Counted from the first letter of the stretch, positions 46,606 to 55,919 are shown. The stretch is DNA of 64,000 nt from Rhodospirillales bacterium (GCA_016712595.1 JADJQT010000001.1:2601501-2665500); one strand, 5' to 3'. Notes: a model not told the origin generated them from the sequence alone. A program made the numbers and translations.

Positions 46606-48170
46606 ATTGGCTCCCCGATCTCACTGAACGCTCCGCCCCGCTTTATCGCGGCATCGCCGACGCGCTCGCCGAGGACGTCGGCGCCGGCCGACTGCCGCCG
46701 GGCGCGCGGCTGCCGACCCACCGCGACCTTGCCTTCGCCCTCGGCGTGACCGTGGGTACGGTGAGCCGCGCCTATGCCGAGGCCGAGCGGCGCGGTCTGA
46801 TCGGCGGCGAGGTCGGGCGCGGTACCTTCGTACGCGCGCCGGCGGCGGCGTCGATGCCCGGCCCCGGCGAATGCGCACCGGAGTTGCCGGCGGCGGCAGT
46901 TCCCGCCGGCGCGATCGGCGGCCTCGCCGGGCCACCGGCGGACGGACTGGAGCGGATCGCCGAAGAGGGCTTTGGTGAACGCCTCGACCTCAGCCTTAAC
47001 TACCCCTACGACGCCCCGATTGCGGCGGCGTTGCGCACCGCGGTGCAGCGGATCGACGATGCGGCGCTGCTCGCGACCATCGGCCGCTACCAGCCCTCGA
47101 ACGGCATGCGCGCCCACCGCGAGGCGGGCGCCGCCTGGCTTCGCCGCCTTGGCGTCGGGGCCAGCGCCGAGAACGTGCTGATCGTGCCCGGATGCCAGGG
47201 CGGGCTGTCGACGACTTTTCAAGCGTTGTGCCGGCCGAAAGACGTCGTCCTGCACGAGGCGCTCACCTGGCCGGGCCTGCACGCGACGGCTTCGGCGCAG
47301 GGTCTGCACCCCGTCGGCGTCGACATCGACGATGACGGCCTGATCGTCGAGGCCCTCGACGCCGCGTGCCGGACCCATCACCCCCGCCTACTCTACACCA
47401 TGCCGACCTTGCACAATCCGACGGCGACGGTGATGTCTGTCGCCCGGCGGCAGGCGGTCGCCGAGGTCGCCGAGCGTCACGGCGTCATCATCCTCGAAGA
47501 CGACGTCTATGGCTTTTTGCTCGACGATCCGCCGCCGCCGATTCACCGCTTCGCCCCCAACCACGGGATCTATGTGACCAGCCTGTCCAAGTCGGTTTGC
47601 CCGGGGCTGCGCATCGGCTATCTGCTCGCCCCGGCGGCGCTCGTCCCTCGCCTCGCCCATGCGGTGCGCACCAGCATGCTGATGACGTCGTCGATCGCCG
47701 CCGAGGTGGCGAGCCAGACGATCGTCAGCGGTGCCGCGGCGGTGGCGGCCGACGCCCAGCGGGCGGAAGCGCGGGCACGCCAGAGGCTGGCGGCGGAGAT
47801 TTTGGGCGGCCTGGGCTTTCGCAGCCATCCGGCGGCGTTCCACGGATGGCTGCCGCTTCCGCCCAACTGGCGCGGCGGCGATTTCGTCGCCGCCCTGCTC
47901 GATCGCGGCGTGGCGGTGAGCGCGGGGGCGACCTTCGCCGGGCCGACCTTCACCAGGCAAGCCGGGACGTCGACCTACGATCTTCGCGCCGCCGGCCAAC
48001 GGCCGGCGATGGCCGATCCTGCAAGGGTTGACCATGCGATGACCAACGCCGACGCTCATGTCCGCCTTTGCCTGTGCGCCGTCGCCGATCGCCAGCGCCT
48101 GGCGAGCGCCCTGCGCGTCGTCGCCGACGTCGCCCGCAGCAGCGCCACCAACCGGATGCCGATCGTCTAG
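46599..48170 (+). CDS. MocR/PdxR-family GntR-aminotransferase regulator
   Basis: A 523-residue chimeric regulator. An N-terminal GntR winged helix (about 12-78: APLYRGIADALAEDVGAGRL, LPTHRDLAFALGVTVGTVSR) is joined by an Ala/Pro linker to a type I aminotransferase fold. The PLP-binding Lys is in YVTSLSKSVCPGLRIGYL; other family blocks are HNPTATVMSVARRQ and GVIILEDDVYGFLL. Members sense PLP or amino-acid-PLP adducts to control vitamin B6, GABA or taurine genes. Targets here are unknown apart from the operator-like repeats at its own start. No metabolic gene is adjacent. Confidence 0.88.
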   Translation: MTNWLPDLTERSAPLYRGIADALAEDVGAGRLPPGARLPTHRDLAFALGVTVGTVSRAYAEAERRGLIGGEVGRGTFVRAPAAASMPGPGECAPELPAAAVPAGAIGGLAGPPADGLERIAEEGFGERLDLSLNYPYDAPIAAALRTAVQRIDDAALLATIGRYQPSNGMRAHREAGAAWLRRLGVGASAENVLIVPGCQGGLSTTFQALCRPKDVVLHEALTWPGLHATASAQGLHPVGVDIDDDGLIVEALDAACRTHHPRLLYTMPTLHNPTATVMSVARRQAVAEVAERHGVIILEDDVYGFLLDDPPPPIHRFAPNHGIYVTSLSKSVCPGLRIGYLLAPAALVPRLAHAVRTSMLMTSSIAAEVASQTIVSGAAAVAADAQRAEARARQRLAAEILGGLGFRSHPAAFHGWLPLPPNWRGGDFVAALLDRGVAVSAGATFAGPTFTRQAGTSTYDLRAAGQRPAMADPARVDHAMTNADAHVRLCLCAVADRQRLASALRVVADVARSSATNRMPIV

Positions 48171-48270
48171 GAGCGGTCAATCTCCGATTGACCGGAGGGA
48201 GGTCGTTTTGCCGTTGGCGCGTGTTCGCCTTGCAGTTGCCTCGCGACAGTGCGAGGCTTGCGGAGCCCGT

Positions 48271-49119
48271 ATGGACGCGAGGAAGGGGACCGTCCTGAAC
48301 GCTCGAACCTTGATGGCGGCGACAGTGGGGGTGATGCTGATCGTCGCCTCGCCGGCTTTGGGCCAGCGCGCCGATGAGAGCGATTCCGCCAATGACGGCG
48401 ACGGCACGCTGGTTTCTGGAATCCGCCCGGAAGCGGTCGGGCAGGCGACGCTCGTCGTGCGCTCGGTGTTCGGCACGGTGGACGACAAGCGGCTGCCGGT
48501 CACCGTGCACGATGCCGTGTTCTGGCATGAGCTCATCGAAACCGCTGACGAGAGCGCGGCGCAGATGGTGTTTCTCGATGGAACAACGCTTTCCTCCGGC
48601 CCCAACTCGCGCGTCGTTATCGACGAGTTCGTCTATGCCGGCGGCGGCGAGGCACGACGCTTCGCCGTCTCCGTCGTTCGCGGCCTCATGCGCTTCGTCA
48701 CCGGGACATCACCCAGCGACATCTACGAAATTCGCACGCCGAACGCGATGATCGGCGTGCGCGGCACCGACATCGCCATCAACGTCGACGACGCCGGCAA
48801 TACCGATGTCTACGTCCGTCACGGCCGGATTTCGCTGACCTCCACGTCCGGCTTCACCGTGCCGGTCCGGGCCGGCCAGGCGAGCCGGGTCACGCCGGGC
48901 GGCGGGGTTGCCCCGGAACCGCCGGCAATGCCCTCGCGCGAGTTGATCGCCGAGACGATCAAGGTCAGTGCCCTGCTCTCCATTTCCGGCGAGGGGGATC
49001 AGTCGACGGCGTTCTCCATCGGCGAGGCCGCGGCCGTGCGCGCAAATAGGGGCGAGGCAAATACGTCGCGCCTGTCGACGACGGTGAAGAGCTCGGGGGC
49101 CGACTGCAGCGGATGCTGA
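48271..49119 (+). CDS. FecR-domain exported protein
   Basis: A 282-residue exported protein. Signal peptide ends near SPALGQ (residue 28). A FecR beta domain covers about 60-200: GQATLVVRSVFGTVDDKRLP, SAAQMVFLDGTTLSSGPNSR, ASIRTPNAMIGVRGT-like YEIRTPNAMIGVRGTDIAIN, VYVRHGRISLTSTSGFTV. The C-terminal 80 residues are not recognised and end with paired Cys. It is not the anti-sigma FecR type, since there is no N-terminal cytoplasmic part. FecR-domain proteins of this kind often neighbour CHASE2-type cyclases, as happens here 0.8 kb away. Confidence 0.8.
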   Translation: MDARKGTVLNARTLMAATVGVMLIVASPALGQRADESDSANDGDGTLVSGIRPEAVGQATLVVRSVFGTVDDKRLPVTVHDAVFWHELIETADESAAQMVFLDGTTLSSGPNSRVVIDEFVYAGGGEARRFAVSVVRGLMRFVTGTSPSDIYEIRTPNAMIGVRGTDIAINVDDAGNTDVYVRHGRISLTSTSGFTVPVRAGQASRVTPGGGVAPEPPAMPSRELIAETIKVSALLSISGEGDQSTAFSIGEAAAVRANRGEANTSRLSTTVKSSGADCSGC

Positions 49120-49202
49120 GTGGGCTAATGCTGAGTAGACGGATGCTGAAAAATCGTCCCTGCGACGGACGAGACGTTAACTGGCCAGAGGCGGACGCCG
49201 AG

Positions 49203-49919
49203 GTGAAACGCGCGAGATTTCCCTGGCTGTGCCGGCTTGCCGTTCTGGCGGCGGCAGTGCTCACCGGCTGCACCGGGGACAAAGGGGCCGACCGGGAAGT
49301 CTCCCTTACCACCTCGCCCGCATCACCCACGGCGGCGTTGATGGTGCCGCCCATGCCTCCTGGGGACTGGCAGTCGATCTACGAAGGCGATCAGAATCTG
49401 CTCGGCGGTGTTTCGCATCGCCGCATCCTCGTCAGCGAAAACCACGGCGTCATCGATCGGCTGGTTCTGGTCTACCGTGTCGAACTCGGCATGCGCTACG
49501 ACTTCAAGCCGCGGACGAGCTGCAGCCGGCCCGAGTACTACTACGCGGTCAACTCATCCGCCGCCAATACCGGAAGCGGCGCATGCTGGCACATCCGGGA
49601 GATCAATCTCGGGCTCGGCGGACATCCGCACTGGATCAACGTCGTCCTCGCCCACTACGCGGCAGGCAGGGACGAATACCTGCCCGTCGTCATGGTCGGT
49701 GCCCGCTTCATCCGCTTCCACGATGGTCAGTTGTGGCAGGTGGACTACGGATGGAACCCCGATCTGCTGCTTCCGCCGCCGGAGAACACAGTCTGGCAGC
49801 CAGCGGACTGGACGAACGAGGCGGTGGCATCCGATCCGGCAAAGCAGGTAGTCATGGAGACGCTGCGCCATTGGGCAGAGGATTGGGAGCCACAGATTGC
49901 CGAACAGTTCCCGTTCTGA
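49203..49919 (+). CDS. Lipoprotein of unknown function
   Basis: A 238-residue protein. The GTG start at 49203 gives a signal peptide with lipobox VLTGC. The mature part contains a repeated beta pattern (IYEGDQNLLGGVSHRRILVS, DRLVLVYRVELGMRYDF) and a Trp-rich stretch toward the C-terminus (WHIREINLGLGGHPHWINVV). I do not recognise a family. It follows the FecR gene in the same direction with a gap of 83 bases and is convergent with the cyclase gene, ending 29 bases from its stop. Confidence 0.6.
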   Translation: MKRARFPWLCRLAVLAAAVLTGCTGDKGADREVSLTTSPASPTAALMVPPMPPGDWQSIYEGDQNLLGGVSHRRILVSENHGVIDRLVLVYRVELGMRYDFKPRTSCSRPEYYYAVNSSAANTGSGACWHIREINLGLGGHPHWINVVLAHYAAGRDEYLPVVMVGARFIRFHDGQLWQVDYGWNPDLLLPPPENTVWQPADWTNEAVASDPAKQVVMETLRHWAEDWEPQIAEQFPF

Positions 49920-49948
49920 TCGCTTGGCACAGGTATTTTCCGGCGCAG

Positions 49949-52198
49949 CTATTTTTCGGTTAGGATGACGGTGCTGCCGGTTTGCCCGGCGCGCAGACGG
50001 CGCAGATGAAATGCGGCGAGGCCGTCTTCAGGCGCGCGACCGACGGTGGCAGCAAATGCCGCCTCGGCGGCGGGATCGCCAGCTTCGAGCAGCGCGAACG
50101 CCGCCTCATAGGCCCGCAGCGCATCGTCATCGACCGCGCCGGGATCCAATGGCTCGAACACCCGGACCGGCTCGGTCTTGCCCTTGAGCAACAAATTTCC
50201 GGCCGGCCGGCCGAAGAAGGTTGCCGATCGCCGCGCCGTTTCCTCGCTGACGCACAGACGAGTGCCGAGATACTTGTTCGCCCCTTCCAGTCGCGCCGCG
50301 GTATTGATCGCATCGCCATGCGCCGTGTAGTCGAAGCGCAGCGCCCCGCCGAAGTTGCCGACGATGGCGATTCCGGAATTGACCCCAATCCTGGTCTGGC
50401 CAAAGGCGAGGCCTTCGCTGCGCTTTTGCCGTGCGAAGTCCTTGGCGAAGCGATCGATTTCCAGCGCGCAGGCGATCGCCCGCTCGGCATGGGCCGGGTC
50501 GGCGACCGGCGCTCCGAACATGATGTGCACAGCGTCGCCGATAATCTTATCGACGGTCCCGTCGTGAGCAAAGGCAATGCGGATCATGCCGTCGAGGTAG
50601 GCATTGAGCGCAGGCACAACCACGGCGGGCGGCGTGCGTTCGACCAGGGGGGTGAATCCCTCAAGGTCGGTGAACAAAAAGGTCAGTTCCCGCCGCTCGC
50701 CACCGAGCTGCAGCTGGCCGGGGTCCTCGATCAGCGCATTGACCAGTTTCGGCGAGATGTAGCTGGCGAAGGCCATGCGAATCCAGCGCTGTTCGCGCTC
50801 AGTCTGGAGGTGGCGCAGCAGCGAGGAAACGAAATAGACGGCGATCACCGTCGCTGCCGGAAAAAGGGGATCGAGCAGCAGGCCGACGGCGATGAACGCC
50901 TCCCACGAGACGGCGAAAGCGCCGACGACGCCGGCACCGGCGCACACCGCCGTCCACGTGGGACCGGCGCGGGAGCCGACGGTGAGAACCGTGGCCCCCA
51001 GCGCGAGCAACGTCAGGATTTCGGCTCCTTTCGCCCAGTCGGGTCGGCGCAGGTAGACCTCGTGGATCACCTGCTCGAGCGCCTGCGCATGGAATTCAAC
51101 TCCGGGAACGTCGTCGCCGAGAGGGGTCTGATGCACGTCCTGCAGGCCGCGCGCCGTCGAGCCGATAAGCACGATCCGGCCTTCGAGTTCGGCGGGTGGG
51201 ACCTCGCCGACGATGACTTTCCAGGCGGGGATAAACCGGCTCGTGACCGGCTTTGAGGCGTAAAGCCAGATCTGGCCGGCTCGGTCGGTCGGAATGCGGT
51301 AGGCGCCGATCTGAACCTCATCGATACCGTGCCCACCGTCGGCGACTTTGACGACATAAGTATCCGATCCCTGGGCGACGCGCAGTGCCTCAGCGCCGAG
51401 AGACGGCAGGATATGTCCGCCGGCCTGCAGCAACAGCGGCAGACGGCGAATCACACCGCCAGCCGACAGGCTGATGCTAAGAGCGCCGTTGCCCTTCGCC
51501 GCGTGCTCGAACATTGGCAACGTGCCGACGGCGCCCGCCGCTCCTGGCACCGATGCCAGCACCGCTGCCGCTGCCGGCGCATCGTCCGAACCGCCGCCTT
51601 CGCCGACGAAGGCAAGCCCGGCCTTCATTGCCGGCAGCGCAGTCAGGCCAGCCTCGACCAGGGCAAAGCCGGTGACGACGCGCCCGGTGGCCATGGTCGC
51701 GGCCAGTTGCTGGTCATAATCGGGAAGCGCCTCGGCCCCCTCGCCGTGCGAAGATGCCCCTTGCCAGCGCGGCAGAAGCAGGCGCGATGGTGACGTCCGG
51801 TCTGGCTCTGCAAGTAGGATGTCGAGCGCTACGGTGGTCGCGCGCGCATCGTCGAGCTTTTGCAGCAACTCGGCGAGGCGCGAGCGCGGCCACGGCCACT
51901 GACCGAGCCGGGCGAGGCTTTCCTCATCGATATCGACGATTCGCACCGGCGCGTCTCGAGCCACCCGCGGCTCGAGACGCTGGTAGGAATCAAACAGACT
52001 CTCACGGACGCCGACCAAGAACGACGGCTCGGCGCGGGAGACAAACGCGGCAGCAATGAGGACGATAACGGACACCCAGAAATGCGGGCTGCGGCGAAGA
52101 CGGGTTGTGCGCCGGCGACCGGCACCGCTTCGCTCCCCCCGGCGTTTGGTGGACCCGGGGGACGCACCTGCGTCGTTGGGATCGTTCGGAAAACCCAT
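49949..52198 (-). CDS. CHASE2-domain adenylate/guanylate cyclase
   Basis: A 749-residue membrane enzyme. An N-terminal transmembrane helix leads to a periplasmic CHASE2 sensor domain (about 50-380: DSYQRLEPRVARDAPVRIVD, LARLGQWPWPRSRLAELLQK, QTPLGDDVPGVEFHAQALE), three further helices, then a class III nucleotide cyclase (about 500-690: LTFLFTDLEGFTPLVERTPP with metal Asp, KIIGDAVHIMFGAP with second Asp, YTAHGDAINTAARLEGANKY). The start used (52198) has GGGGACGAG upstream; upstream in-frame Met exist. It presumably makes cAMP in response to an external cue. The Crp/Fnr regulator at 920 could in principle respond, but this is only conjecture. Confidence 0.88.
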   Translation of the reverse strand: MGFPNDPNDAGASPGSTKRRGERSGAGRRRTTRLRRSPHFWVSVIVLIAAAFVSRAEPSFLVGVRESLFDSYQRLEPRVARDAPVRIVDIDEESLARLGQWPWPRSRLAELLQKLDDARATTVALDILLAEPDRTSPSRLLLPRWQGASSHGEGAEALPDYDQQLAATMATGRVVTGFALVEAGLTALPAMKAGLAFVGEGGGSDDAPAAAAVLASVPGAAGAVGTLPMFEHAAKGNGALSISLSAGGVIRRLPLLLQAGGHILPSLGAEALRVAQGSDTYVVKVADGGHGIDEVQIGAYRIPTDRAGQIWLYASKPVTSRFIPAWKVIVGEVPPAELEGRIVLIGSTARGLQDVHQTPLGDDVPGVEFHAQALEQVIHEVYLRRPDWAKGAEILTLLALGATVLTVGSRAGPTWTAVCAGAGVVGAFAVSWEAFIAVGLLLDPLFPAATVIAVYFVSSLLRHLQTEREQRWIRMAFASYISPKLVNALIEDPGQLQLGGERRELTFLFTDLEGFTPLVERTPPAVVVPALNAYLDGMIRIAFAHDGTVDKIIGDAVHIMFGAPVADPAHAERAIACALEIDRFAKDFARQKRSEGLAFGQTRIGVNSGIAIVGNFGGALRFDYTAHGDAINTAARLEGANKYLGTRLCVSEETARRSATFFGRPAGNLLLKGKTEPVRVFEPLDPGAVDDDALRAYEAAFALLEAGDPAAEAAFAATVGRAPEDGLAAFHLRRLRAGQTGSTVILTEK

Positions 52199-52464
52199 CT
52201 CACTCGTCCCCGGCGGGATCATAAACCAACGACGACGCGCCAAGCCGGTCCGTGCGTCGTTCGTGGCGCACTAACAACACTCGCTCGACGCCAAGTCGGT
52301 TTCGCTCGGCGGATGTCACGGTATCATTGCGAGCTACCGAGGAAAAAAGATAGAATAGGTTGTTGCTTGCGGACTGACTCGCGTGCCCTTCGTATGCAAG
52401 CCCACAACGGGTCAAGGGCGACGGCAGTTCGTACAGGAAGCAATCAACGGATGGGACGAGAAGA

Positions 52465-52938
52465 GTGGGACGCCCTCGCACCTTAATGGTTGCCGTGGTT
52501 GCTGTGTTGGGTGTCTCCGCATGGCCGGCATTGAGTTTCGCAGATAGCGGCTTGCCGCCCGCGCTCCGGCAGCAGATCACTCAGGCTGTGGCAGCATGGT
52601 CGGCGACCGGGGACGCGACTAATCTCCAGGCGAGCATATCCGATGCGTGCGTCGCATACCCGGAAATCGCCCGTGATATCGTCGCCTACGCTGGCGAGAC
52701 CGCGGCGAAATCGCGGCCGCCCGAGCAGTGCCTGGGCGCCGACGCGATGTGCATGCCGCTCGGTGATATTCTCTCGGCGCTTTACGATCAGGCTGGCCGC
52801 GGCGGCGGCGAGACGACGGTTTCGTCACACCCCGGTCCGGTGAACAGCGGGTGCAAGGACAATACCTGCGGCACGCCCTGCCAGCAGACGGGGACCTGCA
52901 GTGGCCCTCCCGATCCAGCCAGCGACACCGCAATCTGA
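52465..52938 (+). CDS. Exported Cys-containing protein, unknown function
   Basis: A 157-residue exported protein with a GTG start and signal peptide (VAVVAVLGVSAWPALSFA). Mature residues about 28-100 are helical (LRQQITQAVAAWSATGDATN, CVAYPEIARDIVAYAGETAA) and the C-terminal part has six Cys (CLGADAMC; CKDNTCGTPCQQTGTC), arranged for disulfides or metal binding. I do not recognise the family. It is divergent from the cyclase gene, with 266 bases between the starts. Confidence 0.6.
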   Translation: MGRPRTLMVAVVAVLGVSAWPALSFADSGLPPALRQQITQAVAAWSATGDATNLQASISDACVAYPEIARDIVAYAGETAAKSRPPEQCLGADAMCMPLGDILSALYDQAGRGGGETTVSSHPGPVNSGCKDNTCGTPCQQTGTCSGPPDPASDTAI

Positions 52939-53106
52939 ACTTGGAACGCCTGGAGGTGAGGTGCGCCAAGCCAAGGGCTTCGTGCGCGGGGCTTAAGGTT
53001 TAGCCTCCTGGGTTTGGCGGCAGTGCTTGGTGACAGCCATCATCATCGTGGACTTGCAGGCGCAGCCGTTGTCGACAGGCCTTGCCAACCGACACCGACG
53101 GCTACA

Positions 53107-53132
53107 CCGCCCCGCGTAAGGCGGCGGGGCGG
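53107..53132. terminator. Bidirectional terminator-like hairpin
   Basis: CCGCCCCGC, eight bases, GCGGGGCGG: a perfect 9-bp stem in the 216-base gap between the Cys-rich protein and the convergent SDR gene. No T-tract on either side. The rest of this gap shows nothing else. Confidence 0.45.
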
Positions 53133-53154
53133 CAGAATTCCGAACAAAGTGATT

Positions 53155-54030
53155 CTAGGCTGCTGAAGCGTCTTGCGGAAAATCAGCGCCCAAAGTGAGC
53201 TCGCGCCACGTCTCGAGTTCACCCGCAAAGGCCTTGAGCTTACCTTGCACGATATTGTAGGCAGGCTTGCCGAGAACGAGGTGGAGCGGCGGATTCGGTG
53301 CATCGACGGCGGCGACGATCGCCCGCGCACCGCGAACCGGATCGCCCGGCTGAGTGCCACTGTAGCCGCTGACAGCCTCGCGCCGCGCGATCGCCGTGGC
53401 GGCATAATCGGCGATCGCTGCCTTCGGTGTTTTCAATGAGCGACCAGCCCAATCGGTCCGGAATGGCCCGGGCTCGACGATCGTCACCTTGATCCCGAGC
53501 GGTGCCGTTTCCATCGCCAGCGCTTCGGAGAGACCTTCGACGGCGAATTTGGTGGCGTTGTAATAGCCGATGCCGGCAAAACCGACGAGACCACCCATCG
53601 AAGAAATATTGACGATGTGTCCAGACCGCCGGGCGCGCATGCCGGGCAGAACCGCACGCGTCATCGCGGCGAGGCCGAAGACGTTGGTCTCGAACATCGC
53701 CCTGACTTCATCGTCCTCCCCCTCCTCCACCGCCGATAGATAGCCGTAGCCGGCGTTGTTGACGAGCACGTCGATGCGGCCGAACACCGCCTCGGCATCC
53801 CCGACCGCACGAGCAATCTGCTCCGGCTGGGTGACGTCGAGCGCGGCGACGCGTGCACCTGCCGCCTCGGCGAAGCCTGCAAGCGACGCGGGATTGCGAG
53901 CGGTGACAATTGCCCGCTCACCGCGCCCCAGCACCTCCTCGGCCAGGACCCGGCCGAAACCGGTCGAGCATCCGGTGATGAACCAGACACGGGATGAGGC
54001 CGCCGGCTGGGGCGGGACCGGAGACAACAT
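53155..54030 (-). CDS. Short-chain dehydrogenase/reductase
   Basis: A 291-residue NAD(P)-dependent oxidoreductase of the classical SDR type. Cofactor motif VWFITGCSTGFGRVLAEEVL (TGxxxGxG), NNAGYGYLSAVEEG, the catalytic Ser in IVNISSMGG and the catalytic YxxxK in YYNATKFAVEG. The block ending EPGPFRTDWAGRS is common to SDRs of unknown substrate that act on hydrophobic alcohols. Start 54030 follows GAGGAG with seven bases of spacing; the longest frame adds 36 residues. No pathway genes are adjacent. Confidence 0.88.
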   Translation of the reverse strand: MLSPVPPQPAASSRVWFITGCSTGFGRVLAEEVLGRGERAIVTARNPASLAGFAEAAGARVAALDVTQPEQIARAVGDAEAVFGRIDVLVNNAGYGYLSAVEEGEDDEVRAMFETNVFGLAAMTRAVLPGMRARRSGHIVNISSMGGLVGFAGIGYYNATKFAVEGLSEALAMETAPLGIKVTIVEPGPFRTDWAGRSLKTPKAAIADYAATAIARREAVSGYSGTQPGDPVRGARAIVAAVDAPNPPLHLVLGKPAYNIVQGKLKAFAGELETWRELTLGADFPQDASAA

Positions 54031-54221
54031 GGCCAATCTCCTCACCATGGAACACACCGTCGCGACCGGCAACGGCGCGTAACAAAAGAGCGATGTGCAA
54101 CGGCGCGAAGCGGCTGCACATCGCATGTATTCATCCACCGCAGGAATTCCAGTCCCGCGACGCCGCCGCCGCAGCGCACAAGCGCCGGCGGCGGCCGCTC
54201 GCAGGCATCGCCTTGATCGTG

Positions 54222-54749
54222 CTACTTAACCGAGGTGACCTTACCGGACGCGCCATCGACCGCGACGTCACGCTTGGAACCATCGGCTCTGGCGACAGTC
54301 ACGTCATAGCTGACGATTTTCCCATCTCGATCGACCTCGGCCTCGTACGCCTTGCCACCGGTGTGTTCCTCGGCGATGCCGATCGCCTGTCCCAGCGACG
54401 TGGGGGCTGCGCGAACGTTTGCCGGAGTGAGAATGGTGAAAAGCTTTTCAATCGGCTGATCGGCCGTATCGACAACCTTGCCCGTATCGGCATCAAGGGT
54501 GTAGGCTACGAGCGCATTTTGGCTGAGCACTTTAATTTCGTAGCGCGCAGGGTTGGCATCGGCATCGAAATCGGCTTCGATTGCCTTGCCGTGGCCTTGC
54601 TCCTCTGCGGTTTCGATGGCTTGGACGAGCGTTGTCTTTGCCATGTCGATGGCCTCGATATGCGAAGAGCTGGCGGCAAAGGCGCCGGCGGTGCCCGCCG
54701 CGAACAGAAGGGCTCCGAGGATCGGAGCAGTGAAATTGGTCTTGTGCAT
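54222..54749 (-). CDS. Exported protein with two PepSY domains
   Basis: A 175-residue periplasmic protein. Signal peptide (ILGALLFAAGTAGAFA), then two PepSY domains: VQAIETAEEQGHGKAIEADF through YTLDADTGKVVDTADQP, and LGQAIGIAEEHTGGKAYEAE through VAVDGASGKVTSVK. PepSY domains are protease-inhibitor-like or sensor modules. The EcfG-type promoter just upstream (54788-54813) implies induction by general stress. ATG at 54749 is 36 bases downstream of the longest frame start and begins the signal peptide cleanly. Confidence 0.82.
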   Translation of the reverse strand: MHKTNFTAPILGALLFAAGTAGAFAASSSHIEAIDMAKTTLVQAIETAEEQGHGKAIEADFDADANPARYEIKVLSQNALVAYTLDADTGKVVDTADQPIEKLFTILTPANVRAAPTSLGQAIGIAEEHTGGKAYEAEVDRDGKIVSYDVTVARADGSKRDVAVDGASGKVTSVK

Positions 54750-55141
54750 GACGTTTACTCTCGGTTGTTGCAGCTTCAAGCGCAACCAACGCCCTTCGCG
54801 ATCATTTGGTTCCGCGAACGGTCAGGCGAGTCACCGCCGACGCATTTCAACGATAAACGTTACATTTTGCAGGCTTCGTGCCCTGCCGCCGCTCACACGT
54901 GAGTTATTGGCGACCGCTCTTCTGGCTTCGTGTTATGGTGAAACGCAAGCAGGAGGTTCCATGCGATCGTAGCCTGTCGGCAGCAGATGACGCAGCCTGA
55001 GATGGCTGCAAAGCTTATTGAGCAAAAGCAAAAACGATCGCGAAGCGGCAGGTAGAATGCGACGTGCCGGCGGCCAGCACACAGCCAGCGGCCTGTCGGC
55101 GTCGGTGATGACGGTTATGATGCAAAAGGTGATGACGAGCA
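54750..55141. other. Divergent region between PepSY and cold-shock genes
   Basis: About 390 bases. Besides the EcfG-type promoter at 54788-54813 it contains a stretch of AT-richer sequence and several small ATG-initiated open frames with no coding character. A long cold-shock-type 5' leader could lie here but I cannot show one. Confidence 0.5.
54788..54813 (-). promoter_or_regulatory. EcfG-type promoter of the PepSY gene
   Basis: On the minus strand GGAAC (54813-54809), 17 bases, then CGTT (54791-54788), an exact EcfG consensus; CGTT is 38 bases before the ATG at 54749. Its intergenic position at promoter distance makes it the most persuasive of the four sites apart from nepR's own. Confidence 0.65.
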
Positions 55142-55789
55142 ATGATGCGAAAAGGTAAGGGCTTTCGGGAACCGAGACGTCGCGGGTTCGACGATGACGA
55201 ACCATTTTCCCGCGAAGGCCGAGGAATACGCCCGGCACGCCCATTCGGCGACGTCGCACGAGATGCGGCTCCTGCAGAGGGCCCGATCGTCGACGCGACG
55301 GTAAAATGGTTCAATCCCGAAAAGGGATTCGGCTTCGCCGAGATTGCTGACGGCTCAGGAGACGCCTTCATGCACGTCGCGGCACTCCAGGCGGCGGGCT
55401 TCGATTCCGTGCAGCCGGGAGCAAAGCTTCGCGTGCATGTCGGTCAGGGCGCCAAGGGTCCGCAAATAACCCGCGTACTCGAGGTTGACGAGACCAATAT
55501 CGCGCCGCCACCGCCACGTCGAACCGAGCGGGCTAGCCCAGGCGGTTTTTCCCGCCGTTCGGTCGATGTCTCGAACGCCGTCGACATGGTCGGGACCGTC
55601 AAGTGGTTCAACGCGGAAAAGGGGTTCGGCTTTGTCGCCTGTGACGATGGCGGCAAGGACGTCTTCTTGCATATTTCCGTTCTTGAACGCTCGAACATCC
55701 CGCACCTCGCCGAAGGACAGCGGGTGGCGATGGGCGTCGTCGATACGCCGAAGGGGCGCGAGGCCGTTACGGTCGCCGACGCCGGCTGA
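55142..55789 (+). CDS. Protein with two cold-shock domains
   Basis: A 215-residue nucleic-acid-binding protein. A basic, Arg/Gly-rich N-terminus (1-45) precedes two cold-shock domains: ATVKWFNPEKGFGFAEIADG (about 50-118) and GTVKWFNAEKGFGFVACDDG (about 150-215). Each keeps the RNP1 motif (KGFGF); the RNP2 motif is FMHV in the first and VFLHI in the second. Double-CSD proteins are common in Alphaproteobacteria and may act as RNA chaperones or antiterminators in stationary phase or cold. The start has tandem ATGs; either could be used. Confidence 0.92.
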   Translation: MMRKGKGFREPRRRGFDDDEPFSREGRGIRPARPFGDVARDAAPAEGPIVDATVKWFNPEKGFGFAEIADGSGDAFMHVAALQAAGFDSVQPGAKLRVHVGQGAKGPQITRVLEVDETNIAPPPPRRTERASPGGFSRRSVDVSNAVDMVGTVKWFNAEKGFGFVACDDGGKDVFLHISVLERSNIPHLAEGQRVAMGVVDTPKGREAVTVADAG

Positions 55790-55824
55790 CGCCGACTTAA
55801 TTCCCGAACCTTAGAGAAATCGGC

Positions 55825-55887
55825 TCCGGGCGAGCCGGCGGATCGCAGTGCGGATCACCTCCGCACGCGGTTCGCGGCTCGCCCGGA
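55825..55887. terminator. Nested hairpin after the cold-shock gene
   Basis: Outer arms TCCGGGCGAGCC/GGCTCGCCCGGA (12 bp, perfect) enclose an inner perfect 7-bp hairpin GTGCGGA-TCACC-TCCGCAC. It lies 35 bases past the cold-shock stop and 33 bases before the next start. It could terminate the first transcript or form the leader of the second. No T-tract. Confidence 0.5.
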
Positions 55888-55919
55888 CACCGGTCGCGCG
55901 TTCGAGTTGGAGAGGGACC

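Noticed and set aside
46524..47381. Upstream extension of the DUF1127 frame antisense to the MocR gene
   Set aside because: The DUF1127 protein has its own start with ribosome site at 46523; the rest mirrors MocR.
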